From: Glandiceps talaboti
Taxonomy: Eukaryota > Hemichordata > Enteropneusta > Spengelidae
Length of the DNA: 64,000 nt
NCBI RefSeq assembly: GCF_964340395.1
Contig: NC_135567.1
Span: forward strand, 8,930,158 to 8,994,157
Direction of reading: 5' to 3'
Shown here: positions 32,885 through 44,639 of the stretch, one piece after another
How the letters are laid out: each line of letters starts with the position of its first letter
How positions within the stretch are numbered: position 1 is the stretch's first letter
Program-made: the position numbers and the translations under genes
Notes under the pieces: model-generated
The model's database searches: none
Seen by the model: the letters and a program-made list of their open reading frames with translations, nothing else
What the model was told of the DNA's origin: nothing

Positions 32885-33228
32885 TTACAACTTCTTTTTA
32901 TGTATATACAACGTAGAATAACTACCTAATTCTGAACCACAATCACAAAAATATATCTTAGGTTGTTTAACGCAAGGTGTACTTCTGTTCAAATGTATCT
33001 TTAAATGACACTCATATTTATATGCAAACCCACATTTTCACATGTAAACTCAGGAAAAACATGATCACATGTTTGACAAGCATCAGGGAATTCTTGTTTA
33101 TTATTCTCGAAAGAATCTTTTATATTTGTGTGTTTCATAAAATTATGTTTATGTCTAAAACGTTTGTTACATTTGTCACATTTGAATTCTGGCTCCGACC
33201 AACTGCAAGTAGTACAGTTCTCTCGCAT
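32885..33228 (-). pseudogene. Polinton zinc-finger protein
   Basis: The open frame 33001-33228 starts MRENCTTCSW and has a C2H2-type finger, FKCDKCNKRFRHKHNFMKH, and a second Cys pair (CQTCDHVFPEFTC). After a frameshift near 33005 the text continues ECHLKIHLNRSTPC and FCDCG to a stop at 32885-32887. It could bind DNA or regulate the element. It is the first gene inside the right terminal repeat, upstream of PolB on the same strand. Confidence 0.65.
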
Positions 33229-33280
33229 GGTAATGTATATACCATTAACAATACCATTGTTTAATTGAGTGTATCAAAGG

Positions 33281-33604
33281 TCACAGAGGTGAAGGATGGT
33301 GACACCACACACAATGACGTCATACACAATGAGTTTATTTTTAAACCTACTGAGGCATTCAATTAAACAATTGGTTGGTATATTAATATACTGTTTACAC
33401 TATCAATTGGCAATCATAGCACAGACATTCATTGTCCTTCAAAAACCCTTCCACAGTGGAACGACATTGAATAACAGTAAAATTACACCCTATTTTTGGT
33501 GTTTACTCAAATTTTATATAGATTAAGCCATTTATTTAAGGTAAAAAAGGTGAAAATGGGGGTTGTCGTTTCACTGTCCCAGAACCCCCATTTTATATAC
33601 TACT
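33281..33604 (-). repeat. Polinton terminal inverted repeat, right
   Basis: Complement of 22816-23170. The outer end is atatactact at 33604. It shares the phrases cacaatgacgtcat and cttccacagtgga with the left copy and differs from it at scattered sites and several indels, so the element is not young. Confidence 0.9.
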
Positions 33605-33610
33605 TCAGTT
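33605..33610. repeat. Polinton target-site duplication, right
   Basis: TCAGTT, identical to 22810-22815. Confidence 0.9.
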
Positions 33611-33946
33611 TCCGCATCTAGAATTTCCTGTAAAACTTTGCAATTGTTGTGTTTTATTATTTGTATCTCGAATACATAAAAATAACTATAACCGGAACCA
33701 AACAACTAATTGTTTATGCAAATATCGGCAAAAATACACTCAATGTTAATGTCATCATAGTTAATGGCGACCTTGTTAGAAATTACTTTAGTTCATTTTA
33801 TTTACTACAAATTATGTCAATTGTTACAGCTTATGCTACTTTTACAAATACGATCATTTTTGCCATATGCTGATGGACACAACAAAGTCAATTATATATT
33901 TGAAGAAAAAATATTCGGATAAAAAGTATGTAAAGTGAATACGTAC

Positions 33947-34252
33947 AGCTATCTCTATCCGTTAGCAGTCTGATGCTGTGAATAATGATTTCATTTAAAA
34001 AACTGAGACGAAATAGCCCAATCGCGTCTTTGAATAGGCATGTTTTGAAAGCTTTCCAAGACTGCTGGCGATGGGGATATGTATCTCTTGTTTTGAAGTC
34101 AATCTCCTTAAAACCTGGTAGTAACGTACTGGCTATGGAGGCAACCATACAAATATACTCTGTGTTCGTCTGTAAAATGCCATCGATCAAACTGTGGGTA
34201 TTTAACAACCCGTAACCTCCGATTGATGATTTCGGAGCTACATTATACAAAC
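33947..34252 (-). CDS. F-type lectin / FA58C-like exon (symmetric 1-1)
   Basis: A 306-bp open segment on the minus strand with acceptor attttacag just 5' of 34252 and donor GTACGT just 3' of 33947, both in phase 1. The product begins LYNVAPKSSI and continues with HSLIDG and TEYIC, and ends GLFRLSFLNEIIIHSIRLLT followed by DRDS. This resembles the galactose-binding beta-sandwich of F-type lectins and FA58C domains (N-V-A..S-S, A-x-D-G, then W-x-x-x-D-L..I..I-x-I-x-x-R-x-x-C). The middle is longer than usual and the Trp-Trp pair is replaced, so sugar binding is doubtful. It would act outside the cell. Same strand and phase as the trefoil, kringle and EGF exons; it lies just outside the Polinton right end. 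Confidence 0.5.
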
Positions 34253-34284
34253 CTGTAAAATATCAGAGACAAAACTATAGATGA

Positions 34285-34600
34285 AAAAGTGACCATATAT
34301 CACTTTGTGGTCGGAAAGAGTTAGATAATAACAGGTTGCAGGTTCAAACCCGTATGTTTCTGAATGGCAAGATTTGAGTCACGACTGTACCTCAGTCAAC
34401 CCATCTGTATAATTAAGGACCTGGTAGTACAAAGGATACAATGTGAATGTTTTACTCATATGCGCTTATCAAGGCTGTAATAAATTGTATGCTCTCCAGG
34501 GCGTTGAGGAAATAGAAATAGCTGTTATGCCTCTATATGTCCATGTCAGTGATAATGATTGCAAAATGATTTGAGCACAGAGTATTAAAGCACGTTATAC
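34285..34600 (+). mobile_element. tRNA-derived SINE
   Basis: A B-box (ggttcaaacc, 34341-34350) lies about 30 bp after an A-box-like word (tggtcggaaagagttaga). It is followed by a body with cctcagtcaacccatctgta and acctggtagtac and, further on, gtatgctctccagggcgttgag. The arrangement is typical of tRNA-headed SINEs of marine invertebrates. Borders are approximate; no clear tail repeat. Confidence 0.6.
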
Positions 34601-36436
34601 AAGCTAACATTATCATAACAAAAGTTATTATAACTGATTAGGCCTCATTGAAAGATACACGTTGTATACGTATTTTTCTTCAGATGCGCAGACAGTTCAG
34701 ATAATCTTGTTTTTGTGGGTGAGACATAATTTTCGCGGTGAAACATGCATACATCAATTGAAATTCGTAAATTCCAGTTTGGACCGCATATCTTAGTTAT
34801 TTAAAATGATGATAGCATTTGGTATTTAACTCGGTGTGTTTATTTTATACTTATGTCACTGAACTGAAAGTATATGCATATATATTTCTCACTTGTTTAA
34901 AATATTTTTATCGTCGCCATCTTTAAGGTTTATTTGAAAACACTGAAACAGATAGGATTTGTAATTGAGTAAGTGGTTGAAGGATATACTTGCAGTCTGT
35001 CGTCAAGGAAATTCAAGTTCAAGTTAAACCAGCCTTGATCGAAAGACCAATAGTATGCCAGAACGGAATCTTTACATGAGCATACGAATTGCTGGTGCAA
35101 ACCTCCTAGCTTCGTGAAACAATTTTCACAATGGGTTTACATGTACAAACAGTGTGTGTGCGTGAACTGTGCTTACAATTTTTCAACGGAAAGGAAACTG
35201 TTGTTCAAACTTTGACCAGAATCTACTACTAGAATCTACTAGTATTTCTCAAACTAATTTTAAATGGTTGCTGCAAAAACGTGAACGATCAAATGTCGTC
35301 AACACAAAAACGGGACCAGTGTGTGGATTGACTTCGGAAAGATTTGCTTGAACAGGAACATGTGGAGGATGCGGAAATCATCTCCACCAACAACTATAAC
35401 TAAATAAATTCCTTTGAATGAAGGTACGAGGCTTATATATGTTGAATAAGTAAATGTCAATAATGTAAGTTGTGAAGACATCGATTACAACAGTACATCT
35501 CTGTATTAAAATAGACAAACATAGTCCACACATTACTGTGACAGCACAATATCGGTCGATACGACCTTATGTGAATTCGTCTCGTTATCTTACTAAGCCA
35601 GCGAGAATGAAGTCCACCAGAAGAGAAATTCAGAATGTTGTTGGTTTGAAACAAACCAGCTGTCCTGATACCATCTTGTATTTTGTGGAAATACTGATTT
35701 CGTGGAAATAACCTCAATGACACATTATATGTTGAACATGAATCAAGGAGCCGTTGAAGTTATTCAAACAAATTCAAATTGGACGGACTATTACCCCACT
35801 GATTAAAGCTTAGTGTCTCATCTTCAAGTTTATGTGCTAAGAATAACGATTTATTGTAAGAGCTACATATGCAGGAATATAACGAAACATCGTTTTAAAG
35901 TCTCAATGTTTCATTGGCAACACAGCGTTTCACTGCAAGGGTGTTGAAATTTTGTTTAGAAAGCCAAATGTGTGGGTGCATAAGTTGTTTGCAAGATTCT
36001 TCGTAAATTCTAGCAATGTAAGTCAAACACACTTTTCGCGAACAAAACATGGCTATGTTTTCACGTGTTGACTTTCATTGTATCAATTTGTAATTTTCTA
36101 AATTATGAACAAACTATTAAACGTTATTTAACGTTAAAAATATCACGAGGTGGAGGTAGTATATCTTGGGGATTGAATCCCAATTTTGTTTAGTTACCAT
36201 AACAAAATAACAACATTTGTTCCATGAGTAACTAAACAGCAATTTTTTTGCAAAATAGGTAAATATATTTTTCATTCTTTGTTTGGTGGTATAGGGTTGT
36301 GTGTTATATTTTCATTTTGACTATTACCCTTTCAGCCTGTGATATCTTATCAGGTTGTGTACAAAATTACTGACAACCCCAGTCCAGTGTCTATCAAACA
36401 TTTTTTTTGTTATTTCTTTGATGGTTGTATTTTCTT
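34601..36436. other. intron-like non-coding stretch
   Basis: No supported gene. A minus-strand segment near 34992-35090 (containing LAYYWSFDQGW) looks partly coding, but its phase and borders do not fit; see the rejected list. Confidence 0.35.
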
Positions 36437-36448
36437 GCATACATACAT

Positions 36449-36537
<89 letters not shown>
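36437..36537. repeat. (ATAC)n (AC)n (ATAC)n compound microsatellite
   Basis: ATAC units, then CA dinucleotides, then ATAC units, about 100 bp in all. It generates spurious long open frames on both strands. Confidence 0.97.
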
Positions 36538-36541
<4 letters not shown>

Positions 36542-38339
36542 ACCAGATGGCGTAAACGAAAGCAATGGCAGCTTTACCGGTGATGGCGCTACAAGCCGAC
36601 CTAGATAAGTATCCTTGTCACTGACTATTATAACAGCACAAGAGAAAGTAGTCCACGCTGAGCAAAGCATGCCTTGACTTTTAGAGTCTTAAAAAACTGA
36701 GTGTCATAACTTAAGCTGTACAGTTAGTCTAATATTTAATGGTTTCTCTGGTTATGGGGGCAAACCCTGCTAGATACATGCGGAACATATAAATTGGCGT
36801 AGTCATTTGACTGGACACTAGATGTGAAAAGGATGGACAGTCAGCACGAAATTGGAGGTTGACATGTGATTTGAATGGGGTTACACGTGTTTGTCTTGTC
36901 TGTAGCTGTTAAATTGTTAGGTAATGTATGATAGGGACTATCTCACTGAATGTCAAGTAACCGACATGTGAAACGAGATGTACAATGAACTTGAACCAGT
37001 ACAATGTCAACAAGTTTAGTTTAGTAGCGGCCGGAAAGTAACCTGTCCTGTCCAACTGAACTGTGTTGCACTCCATAAATGAATTGATGACCATGGTATG
37101 TACATGTGAGTATAACCAACCGGCCGTTTAGTAGCAGTATTTTCTCTACAGTAACTTTGGCAGTAATGCAAATAGCCAACGAGAATTGCCTACTTGAAAC
37201 GGTGACAGTAAAATTTTGGTTTGGTGTAAGAAGCCCATGTTTAATCACCACTGTTTCAAGATGGCTGCCTACTTTGTAGAACACTAGGAGTTATGCTCAG
37301 CGTATATTAGACCACAGAACTCTATTAATATTGCTGTATGTCTATGTTGGTGAAGTTCCCACCATTATTATTGATGTTGCTCGTGCCTTGAACTATCAAT
37401 TAACTATTACATTTGAGTTGCTGTATATCCAATGGTGTGTGAATTTATGCTGTACTGAGGACCAGGCTAGTGCATGCTGAGGTTGTGTGGCGTGTTCATG
37501 AATATTGCATTATGCTTGAACCTGAGGCTGTTGCATATGCGTGTCGTGTGGAAAGCTAGAATATGAATGTTGGTGAACGCGTCTAACTGTCGAACCTGAC
37601 GATCTCCAGACAATAAATGATAATTGCTGACTATAATTAACTACAGCAGTATAGCATTGAATGTACAGTACTGATGTGGTATAGTATAAAGAATTAGAGT
37701 TTGTCAACAAAGTTGCCTCCTCGAATTGTAGATTATATCCTTGGCAATTTTTGATGTTCTTGTGAGAAGCATATCTGTTCATATCAATGATTCTGTATCG
37801 TGTATTTCTGTTATTCTGAATATTATTTTAAATAATTAGTATGGCAGTATGTATACCCACTTACTTTATTGTAATATAAATTAATGGTATCGCCATATCG
37901 TATCCCAGTGTGTCTATGAATGCGTGTACTTGTGGAGTTGTTTAATGAGATATCATTGACGAATTTGTATTTGAATGTTCATACAGCTGATCTGACCTAT
38001 GAATTAATGGTATTGTTACTGAACACTTTAATTCCATTGAATAATTAAATAACTTCATTAGTTAATATTTTATTCTTGATACAGCTGAATTTGAACTATG
38101 AATTAATTATAATGTAACCAAATACATTAATTTTATTGAATAATTGATTAAGTTTATTGGGTTTTTTTTGGTATCTGAGCCTTAAGATAGTTTAGTTGTT
38201 ATTTTGAATAAGTTTCCAAGTATAGTACCTTTGAATGAGTTCGTTTTTTTATTTTTTTTTATTTTTTTTTTGTATTACCTGATTTTGTCTACGACCAGTT
38301 TAATCATCTGAACGACTTCGTTTGCTGGTGGGTATTTAG
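36538..38339. other. non-coding stretch with short duplication
   Basis: No gene. About 95 bp starting at ataca-gctgatctgac (37982) recur in altered form at 38080-38160, both holding ctatgaattaat and ttgaataatt. A T-rich run lies at 38245-38275. Confidence 0.5.
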
Positions 38340-38898
38340 TAACTCACACATCAAAGTAAGAAAAACTTCACCTTTAATAACAATATATACAAACAGAGGG
38401 AACAGCAATTGGTTCCAAATTGGGCAGAAACTTTGGATGCACATACATGGGTATATGGGAAGATGACTTACTGCGGAAAGCCAACACAAGCCACCAGTAC
38501 AATGGAGATATATCGATGACATTTGGGGACTCTAGACACATGGAGAAGAATCACTTTTACAATACCACAAGCTAGCTATACCATACATCCACGTGTCAAA
38601 GTAGAAATGCGCCGCTCGAAGAACAGCATAGGGTTCCCCAATGTCACAATACATATTATAGAAGGACACATAGCCACGGACGTATACACCAAACCAACAG
38701 ACACATTTCAATGTACCTCCAATCCAAATCTGACCATCCAGTCAATGTCAATAAAGCATTACCATACACCTTAGCTGTAATCCCGAAAACAGCATGCTCA
38801 AAACCACAGTATTACAAAAGACAGACAGAAAACATAACGAGAAGACACACACAACAAGGTTACAAAGAAATAATACATCCCACAGACCAGTACCGTTG
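38340..38898 (+). pseudogene. Penelope-like element reverse transcriptase, part 1
   Basis: Pieces in different plus-strand frames give IQTEGTAIGSK, the catalytic box WRYIDDIW (YIDD at 38509-38520), then GHIATDVYTKPTDTFQC and NKALPYTLAV. These are hallmarks of Penelope-like RTs. Stops and frame changes are frequent (for instance TAG soon after the YIDD box). The text stops at a G run (38905) and resumes at about 40.92 kb, so the element has been split by an insertion. Confidence 0.82.
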
Positions 38899-40914
38899 CC
38901 TACGTGGGGGGGGGGGGGGGCAAGGGGGCAGCTCCCCCTGAGATTTTGGAAAAAAGAAAGAAAAAAAGCTACTTTTTGAATAAATAGCGATGCTATTAAA
39001 ATCGTTATTTACGTGACGATTCCTAGCATGCGCGATTTAAATGGATAGTTCACTAAAATGACTGTACACTGACTCCTGGCTAATATGTATCTTATATCGC
39101 TATTGTACGATGACTTAACTTTAAATAAAAATGTGTCCAGTTAAAAATTGCAACTTTTTGCAGTAAATTAAAAGTTCTTTGTGTGGGAAAGTACAAAAGA
39201 AGTGCGCACATGCATTGCGCATTTTCCGCGAGTAACAGTAGTCTTGAAAGTCTCCTTCATTTGCAGATAGCAAGTCGCGATTATAATAACAGCGAGTGAA
39301 ACTCAAAAAAAAAGATGGAAAAAGTCGTTCAACGTGAGATCGCCTGTTATGCTGCATACAGTGACTCCGAAGATGCGCTCGATCTAATTAACATCTTGTT
39401 CCTAATATATTAAAACATTTCATACTGATAAAACGGTAGATCGTTTTATGGAATATTTGGTGGCCCTAAAAAACTATTAAACTAGATACGCAGTTTAAGA
39501 TCCACTATTTGAAGATATTTCTTTCAATAATTGTGTTCGACGTTGTATTTGGTTAAAATGTTGTTTGATATAGTTATCTCATTGCACACTGACACTAGCG
39601 TTATTCCGCAATTCTTTTTGAAGCGACAATTTGTTATGGAAAGAATGGCCCTGCATTTGTAAACAGAGCTGTACCTTCGACATCAAAATCCAAACTTTAA
39701 TTTCCGTTATAATGATAATGACAAGGAGAATTCACTGAGTTCACTTTGGGTTCCGGCTTAAACGAGACCATAACAGTGTTGTGAGTTGGGTAAAGAAAAC
39801 GATCATTTTGTTGTGTTACTTATTTGAGAAAGCACCATCCATTTTTATTACTTTGAATCTGACATCTTTCCGGCAACTACTTTGAAAGATACGACATTAG
39901 GCCAGAAAAAAATGAAAAAGCTGTTTAACCTACCCATATATATTTTTTTTCTGGTGATGGGCAATATATCCTCGTGCGGGCTTTGCATTTCTTTCAAAAT
40001 TAAGGATATTTCTTTATATTTTCTGAATAGTACATGTAACAGTATACATTTGAGTCTATACAAAATTATATACAGTGGTTTACTTGGCTCTGATGTTGCA
40101 TACAAGCATGAATTGAGATAAAATATCCAATGTGCACTAAAAAGAATTGAACAAAACTTTACGACCATTGGGCCATCAAAAGTCAGAAAGTCTTGAAATG
40201 TTTTGCTCTTTTTTCGGGATTTTTTAAAACCAAATTAAACTTCACGAGAAGTCATTTACCATGTTCACATCCGCATAATACCTTTCAGCTTTGCCATAAC
40301 AAAATACATTTGCAGGTAATATGTAATACATAGCATAATTCTTTCAATTCTGGTATTTTATTATGTCTATGGTTTGATATTCTATGCCTCTAAATGGCCT
40401 CCTACATTGTCTTATTTTCAATTTTGTTTTCACCTTTGGAGTTGTCTTGTTCCAATGCATCATTGTACCATATGATTTTATATTTCCGCTTTAGTGTATG
40501 TGACAGAAGGGGTGGCTAAAATAATGCTTGAGTTGGCGGGGCTTAACATCTTTTGAGAAGAGAGGGTGAGAGGAACTACACCATTTGTTTAACCGTAAAT
40601 TGTGTACATTTCCTAACTGTAGTTATACAGACAAATTGCATAGAGATATTATCAAGATGACTGAATAAGTTATATTTAAATCCGACCTGAAATATTTTGC
40701 TTTCATTATATATGGTTTGTTTTATCGTTGTCAAGCATTTTAAAACATGAAATCGACCTACTTACCCGATGTGATGGGTTAGGTTACCCGTTGACCAGCT
40801 TTTTAAAAAAAAATTCTGACCTTACATATGATATTTAATTGCGTATGCTAAAATATATGTTATGTAAATTGCATTAAATTTATGTAAATGAGCGCTTTTC
40901 TAAATTTTAAATGC
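38899..40914. other. 2-kb insertion splitting the Penelope-like element
   Basis: DNA of unrelated type between the two RT parts. The left edge is a G15 run followed by caagggggcagctccccctg. Inside, the plus-strand frame 39315-39413 (MEKVVQREIACYAAYSDSED onwards, 32 codons) resembles the start of some Harbinger-type transposase ORFs, but it ends early and is not firm. The remainder is AT-rich without motif. No terminal repeat could be proven. Confidence 0.45.
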
Positions 40915-41470
40915 ATGATTGCACCAAGACAAAGTTCTGCCCCCTTGGTAATTTGGTCAGGCTACAGCCCTGCAGACTACAGCAGACCAAACAGAAACAA
41001 AGACCGTGTCATCTTCCAGATCGCATATAACAGCTCACTCCAAGATATACCAAATATACTCATAAACAACATGCGCACTCTACATAAATCACAAAGATGC
41101 AAAAAAGTATTCAGAAATCCACTCATGGTAGCCTGGAGAAAAGGAAGAGATATCGGCTCACAACTCGTACATAGCAAACATCACAGAACATTCATCAATG
41201 AAGAGCAAACGATTCGCCATCTGCCCCTACATGGAGAAGACAGACACATTTCAAGGGCCAATTGCACAACATTATAAAATAATACACCATATCAACTGCA
41301 AATCAGCAAACCTAGTGTATGCAGTACGTTGCTCACATTGTGAAAAACAAGTCTATGTAGGAGAAACAAGAATGCAGAATCACCTATCACAAATCAGGAA
41401 AAAACAATAAATGTGGACCAGTAACAATTCACTTCAATGGACCATCTCACTCAATCAAACACTTCAGAAT
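40915..41470 (+). pseudogene. Penelope-like element RT end and GIY-YIG endonuclease, part 2
   Basis: Frame 40888-41277 has RQSSAPLVIWSGYSPAD, then NNMRTLHKSQRCKKVFRNPL, the thumb-side text of Penelope-like elements. Frame 41198-41410 has the endonuclease start NLVYAVRCSHC, then KQVYVGETR, the GIY-YIG pattern (V/I-Y...Y-V/I-G-x-T). A third frame ends with GPVTIHFNGPSHSIKHFRI. The endonuclease would cut target DNA for integration. It is frame-shifted in at least two places. Confidence 0.82.
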
Positions 41471-41979
41471 ATGACGTTTAAGTAACTTTGACATGGTTTT
41501 AAAGGCAGTAAGTATTAAGCCTACCAAAACATGTGTTTACCCATAGCAATACATGGTATTTCGGTTTTCTCGCGATATAACAGAATGCCCAGGGGTGCGC
41601 GAGTGTCACCCGTCACATATACTAACAGGACAACTTTCTGAGGTGGAATCTGCAAATAAAAATATCATGTAACTCACATTGCAAGGTTAACCCCCAAAAC
41701 CACCTCTGGCAACTGGACTAAAAATATTCCCATCGAGAGTTTCTCTGGTGTGATTTTACTACATAGATATGCTATGGGTCATCCACTCCGCGCAGTTACA
41801 ATCACTGCTTTTGTAATGCCTTAGAAACTCTGCTGGGGACATAGACTATTTAGCCCATACTGTTTGAACCCTTGCGCACAGGGGTAGATAAGAAATCTTA
41901 CAATCTTAGATACAGTATTGCAAATTGGCCGATGAGAGCTCGTTTTCCTCAAGATGCAAGAAATGTTTCAGAAACTTAC
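41471..41979. other. intron-like non-coding stretch
   Basis: Between the Penelope-like element and the trefoil exon; nothing recognised. Confidence 0.4.
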
Positions 41980-42123
41980 GTGTTGATGACTTCTTATAGC
42001 AGTTGTCTTTCATAGGGTCCCAGCAACAGTCAACGTCTTGACAGGAATCCGGTGAAGGCATTAATCCATTTTCTGGTATGATACATAACTCCCTCTCACT
42101 GGGTATTATCATGCAAAGGTTAT
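41980..42123 (-). CDS. trefoil (P-type) domain exon (symmetric 1-1)
   Basis: A 144-bp open segment on the minus strand encoding a trefoil-type module of six cysteines: CMIIPSERELC, then DSCQDVDCCWDP and NCYKK. The C-x9-C start with an arginine, the C-x4-CC pair and the WD/FD after it are diagnostic. Acceptor ggctgtgcag and donor GTAAGT are good, both in phase 1. Trefoil modules are secreted and protease-resistant, often in mucin-like or glycosidase-related proteins. Open throughout. It lies upstream (in transcription) of the F-type-like, kringle and EGF exons and may be in the same gene. Confidence 0.82.
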
Positions 42124-42439
42124 CTGCACAGCCAGGTGTAAATAACATTATATGTTGGTTAAAGTGAATAGGGCTGCAGTAATTATAGCTTTGTTTTTGT
42201 TTACAATGTTTTTTACGCTATTTCATATTTTATGTTGTTGTGACTAGCCATTTTTACCTTCCGTAAGGAAGGTTATAATATACTGATGAAGTCTGTGTGT
42301 CTGTATGTATCACTATTTCCGAAAAAACGGCTGCATCAACTCAAACGAAATTTCATAGACATGTTCTGTAGGGTAATGGCAAGAACTGGTTAGGTTTTAA
42401 TAATAATCCGATGAATATTAATGACCAATTTGAGTAATT

Positions 42440-42590
42440 ATTCGATCGAACGAGTATAAAACTGACGTCAGATTCAGATTCAGATTCAGATTCAGGTAGC
42501 GTTATCTTATGAACGTTATATTGAGCGTCAGATGGCCTCAGATCCGAATCTGAATCTGATGCCAACTTATACTCGTTCTCTACACTATTG
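42440..42590. repeat. foldback with (TCAGAT)n arms
   Basis: Left arm gaacgagtataaa plus four cagatt units (42448-42496), right arm gatccgaatctgaatctgat plus ttatactcgttc (about 42540-42580). Complementary, so it can form a hairpin of about 150 bp. Upstream (42262-42400) lies a fragment of the accttcc..ggaagg repeat family. Confidence 0.75.
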
Positions 42591-44630
42591 AGAAAAACTC
42601 TATTTTCAGGGGTTTCATGCCAACCTTATTGTGTGTTTCCCTTGGATCTGCACTCTGCATTGGATGCACGAACACGAGAAAAAAGAAGACCAAGGCAGGG
42701 TATTTAAGTGATTCAAACTCACCAGAAAACTTTTTTTCTTGGCCTTACAATAGGTTTACAATGAGAGCGAAGTTCACAAACAGGTTGAAATATTTATCAA
42801 TGTTTCAATTTCGTCAAATATGGACTTATCATTTTCAAATTTCACACACACTAATGAGCAGATGAATAAAGAGAAATCGAATCTTTTTAGATTTTCGATT
42901 AGAAGTTTAGGAAGTATTATATTGACCTCGAACCACCTCCCTTTACCATGTTCTCGAACCATCTCCTTTTTTCTGATTTCTCTCGATAACAAACTACCGC
43001 TGAGTGTTGTACATTTATCTAGCTCTGTATCTCAGGATATAACTACACTCTCACATATTTATCAAGTGTAATAATCTATAATTTATACCCAAATCATGTG
43101 TGTGGTCAAAATATGGAAAATAGACCAAGCCTTGCTAGCCTATGAAGAAAATTTCGCGACAATGTATCAATGATGGTGACCTATACATTGACCTCTATAA
43201 AATTAGTGTACAGTGAGGGTGCGCCACTCCAAAAAATCTTGACAATTTTCCCGTAGGGGATCACGAAAACCGAGTGAAGTCGAAGATAGCAAGCTTTCCT
43301 GTGCTTAGAATAGGAGCCGTGGCCGGCATTTCAACAACATTTTTGACAACTAACTTTCATTGGGACATGACGAATCACAGATAGAGAGCTAAATTTCTTG
43401 CATAAATCATGAAATTCCTAACGGAAGGCATTCAGTTTAAATCTGGTTATGTACAGTTTGAAACGGCAACACATTACTCCGAAACACTTCACAGGAATCC
43501 TACTCGGCAGTCTATTTAAATCTCGTGCTATTGCATGGCGCATGCCCAGTATTAGTCAACATGTCCACAGAATGTAACATGTTAGCTGAAAGGTCGAGAA
43601 TGTAGTACGGTTTCCACTTGAAAATAACACTGAGGAAACATTAATCTGAGAGAGAACGACGCAGTTATAGTCAGAGACATGGGATATGCTCTACTTTCAA
43701 AGAGGGGAGGAATATTGTCTTACAAGAAATTACAATTGCGTTCATGATCCTGAACACATTTTAGATGGGAGCTTACACTCGGCGATCTGTAGTGGTTGTA
43801 GCGTGTCACCGAGAGCGACATTGTGACGCTGCTACAGTACCGCATCTAAAGTGAACCCTGCAGTTCAATAGACTAGTCACAATTTGGAATTTATGGTTTT
43901 CACTTTTATAAAACTTTCAAAATGATAAAAGTATTTGTAATATTGTATTATTTATTTTGGGTTATGATGATATGTTTGGTTGGGTTCATCATAAGTGTTG
44001 AGTATTGAACCTACATGTAGAATGTGCAACACATGTACATGTACACTTACAGGAATCCAGAAAAAAAAAAAAACTTTTGCCGCGGTAAGAAAACTCAACC
44101 CCATTCCCAGATATAATCACTAGGTGGTCACAGTACAAAAGTTCGACGTAGAGATCGAAATGATGTCAAAATTTTATAATGCAGTACAGCTGCAAAATAT
44201 TTTGTTAACTAGATGGGAAAAAACCATTGACTATTTCTGAGAAAACAGGATGGTGTACCAACTTATTTCTATGATAATTTCAAAGGGACGGAAAACAACC
44301 TTTCTGAAGATTGGGTGTTTTATGTGTCATGAGCCAATGTTTTTTTTTTTTTTTTTTAATAAAAATCATGTTTATTGAGAGCCATTCTGTGCATGTACAC
44401 AGTACACCTGAATTGTGGTATGTTGTACAACTACAACCTAATTACCCATTGAACTATCGTCCATTACAAACAATGTGGACAGGACAAAGAGTATACAAAC
44501 AATTCATAATTTTGACAAAAATTGTATTTTAACCTTTACACCTGGTAGTCACAGTGAACATTTGCAGCCTACTGATGTTAACTACTAACAGGGATATAAT
44601 GGAATGCTATGACAACTGCACGTCAATATA
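42591..44630. other. repeat-derived stretch, no gene
   Basis: Holds a block (about 43250-43460, with gagtgaagtcgaagat and acggaaggcattcagttta) that recurs at 53390-53570. No coding motif. Confidence 0.5.
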
Positions 44631-44639
44631 ACTAGTTTT

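Larger units (their letters stand above)
22816..33604 (-). mobile_element. Polinton/Maverick DNA transposon, 10.8 kb, decayed
   Basis: Self-synthesising, virus-like DNA transposon. It has terminal inverted repeats of about 325-355 bp starting agtagtatataaaatggggg and an exact 6-bp target duplication. Recognised genes are nearly all on the minus strand and tightly packed: a zinc-finger protein, protein-primed DNA polymerase B, a coiled-coil/TM protein, the major capsid protein, the packaging ATPase and several small membrane proteins. Integrase and adenain-like protease were not recognised. Frameshifts or in-frame stops hit the zinc-finger protein, PolB, capsid and ATPase, so this is a non-mobile fossil. 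The length is short for the class (usually about 15-20 kb), which fits internal loss. It sits in what would be an intron of the host exon set. Confidence 0.93.

Noticed and set aside
34992-35090. Possible LamG-like exon (LAYYWSFDQGW) on the minus strand
   Set aside because: Very short, phase 0 unlike the neighbouring exons, and the family match is too weak.
38905-40950. Terminal inverted repeat suggested by aagggggcag (38916) and ctgccccctt (40938)
   Set aside because: The right word is part of the Penelope-like coding text (APLV), so the match is likely chance.
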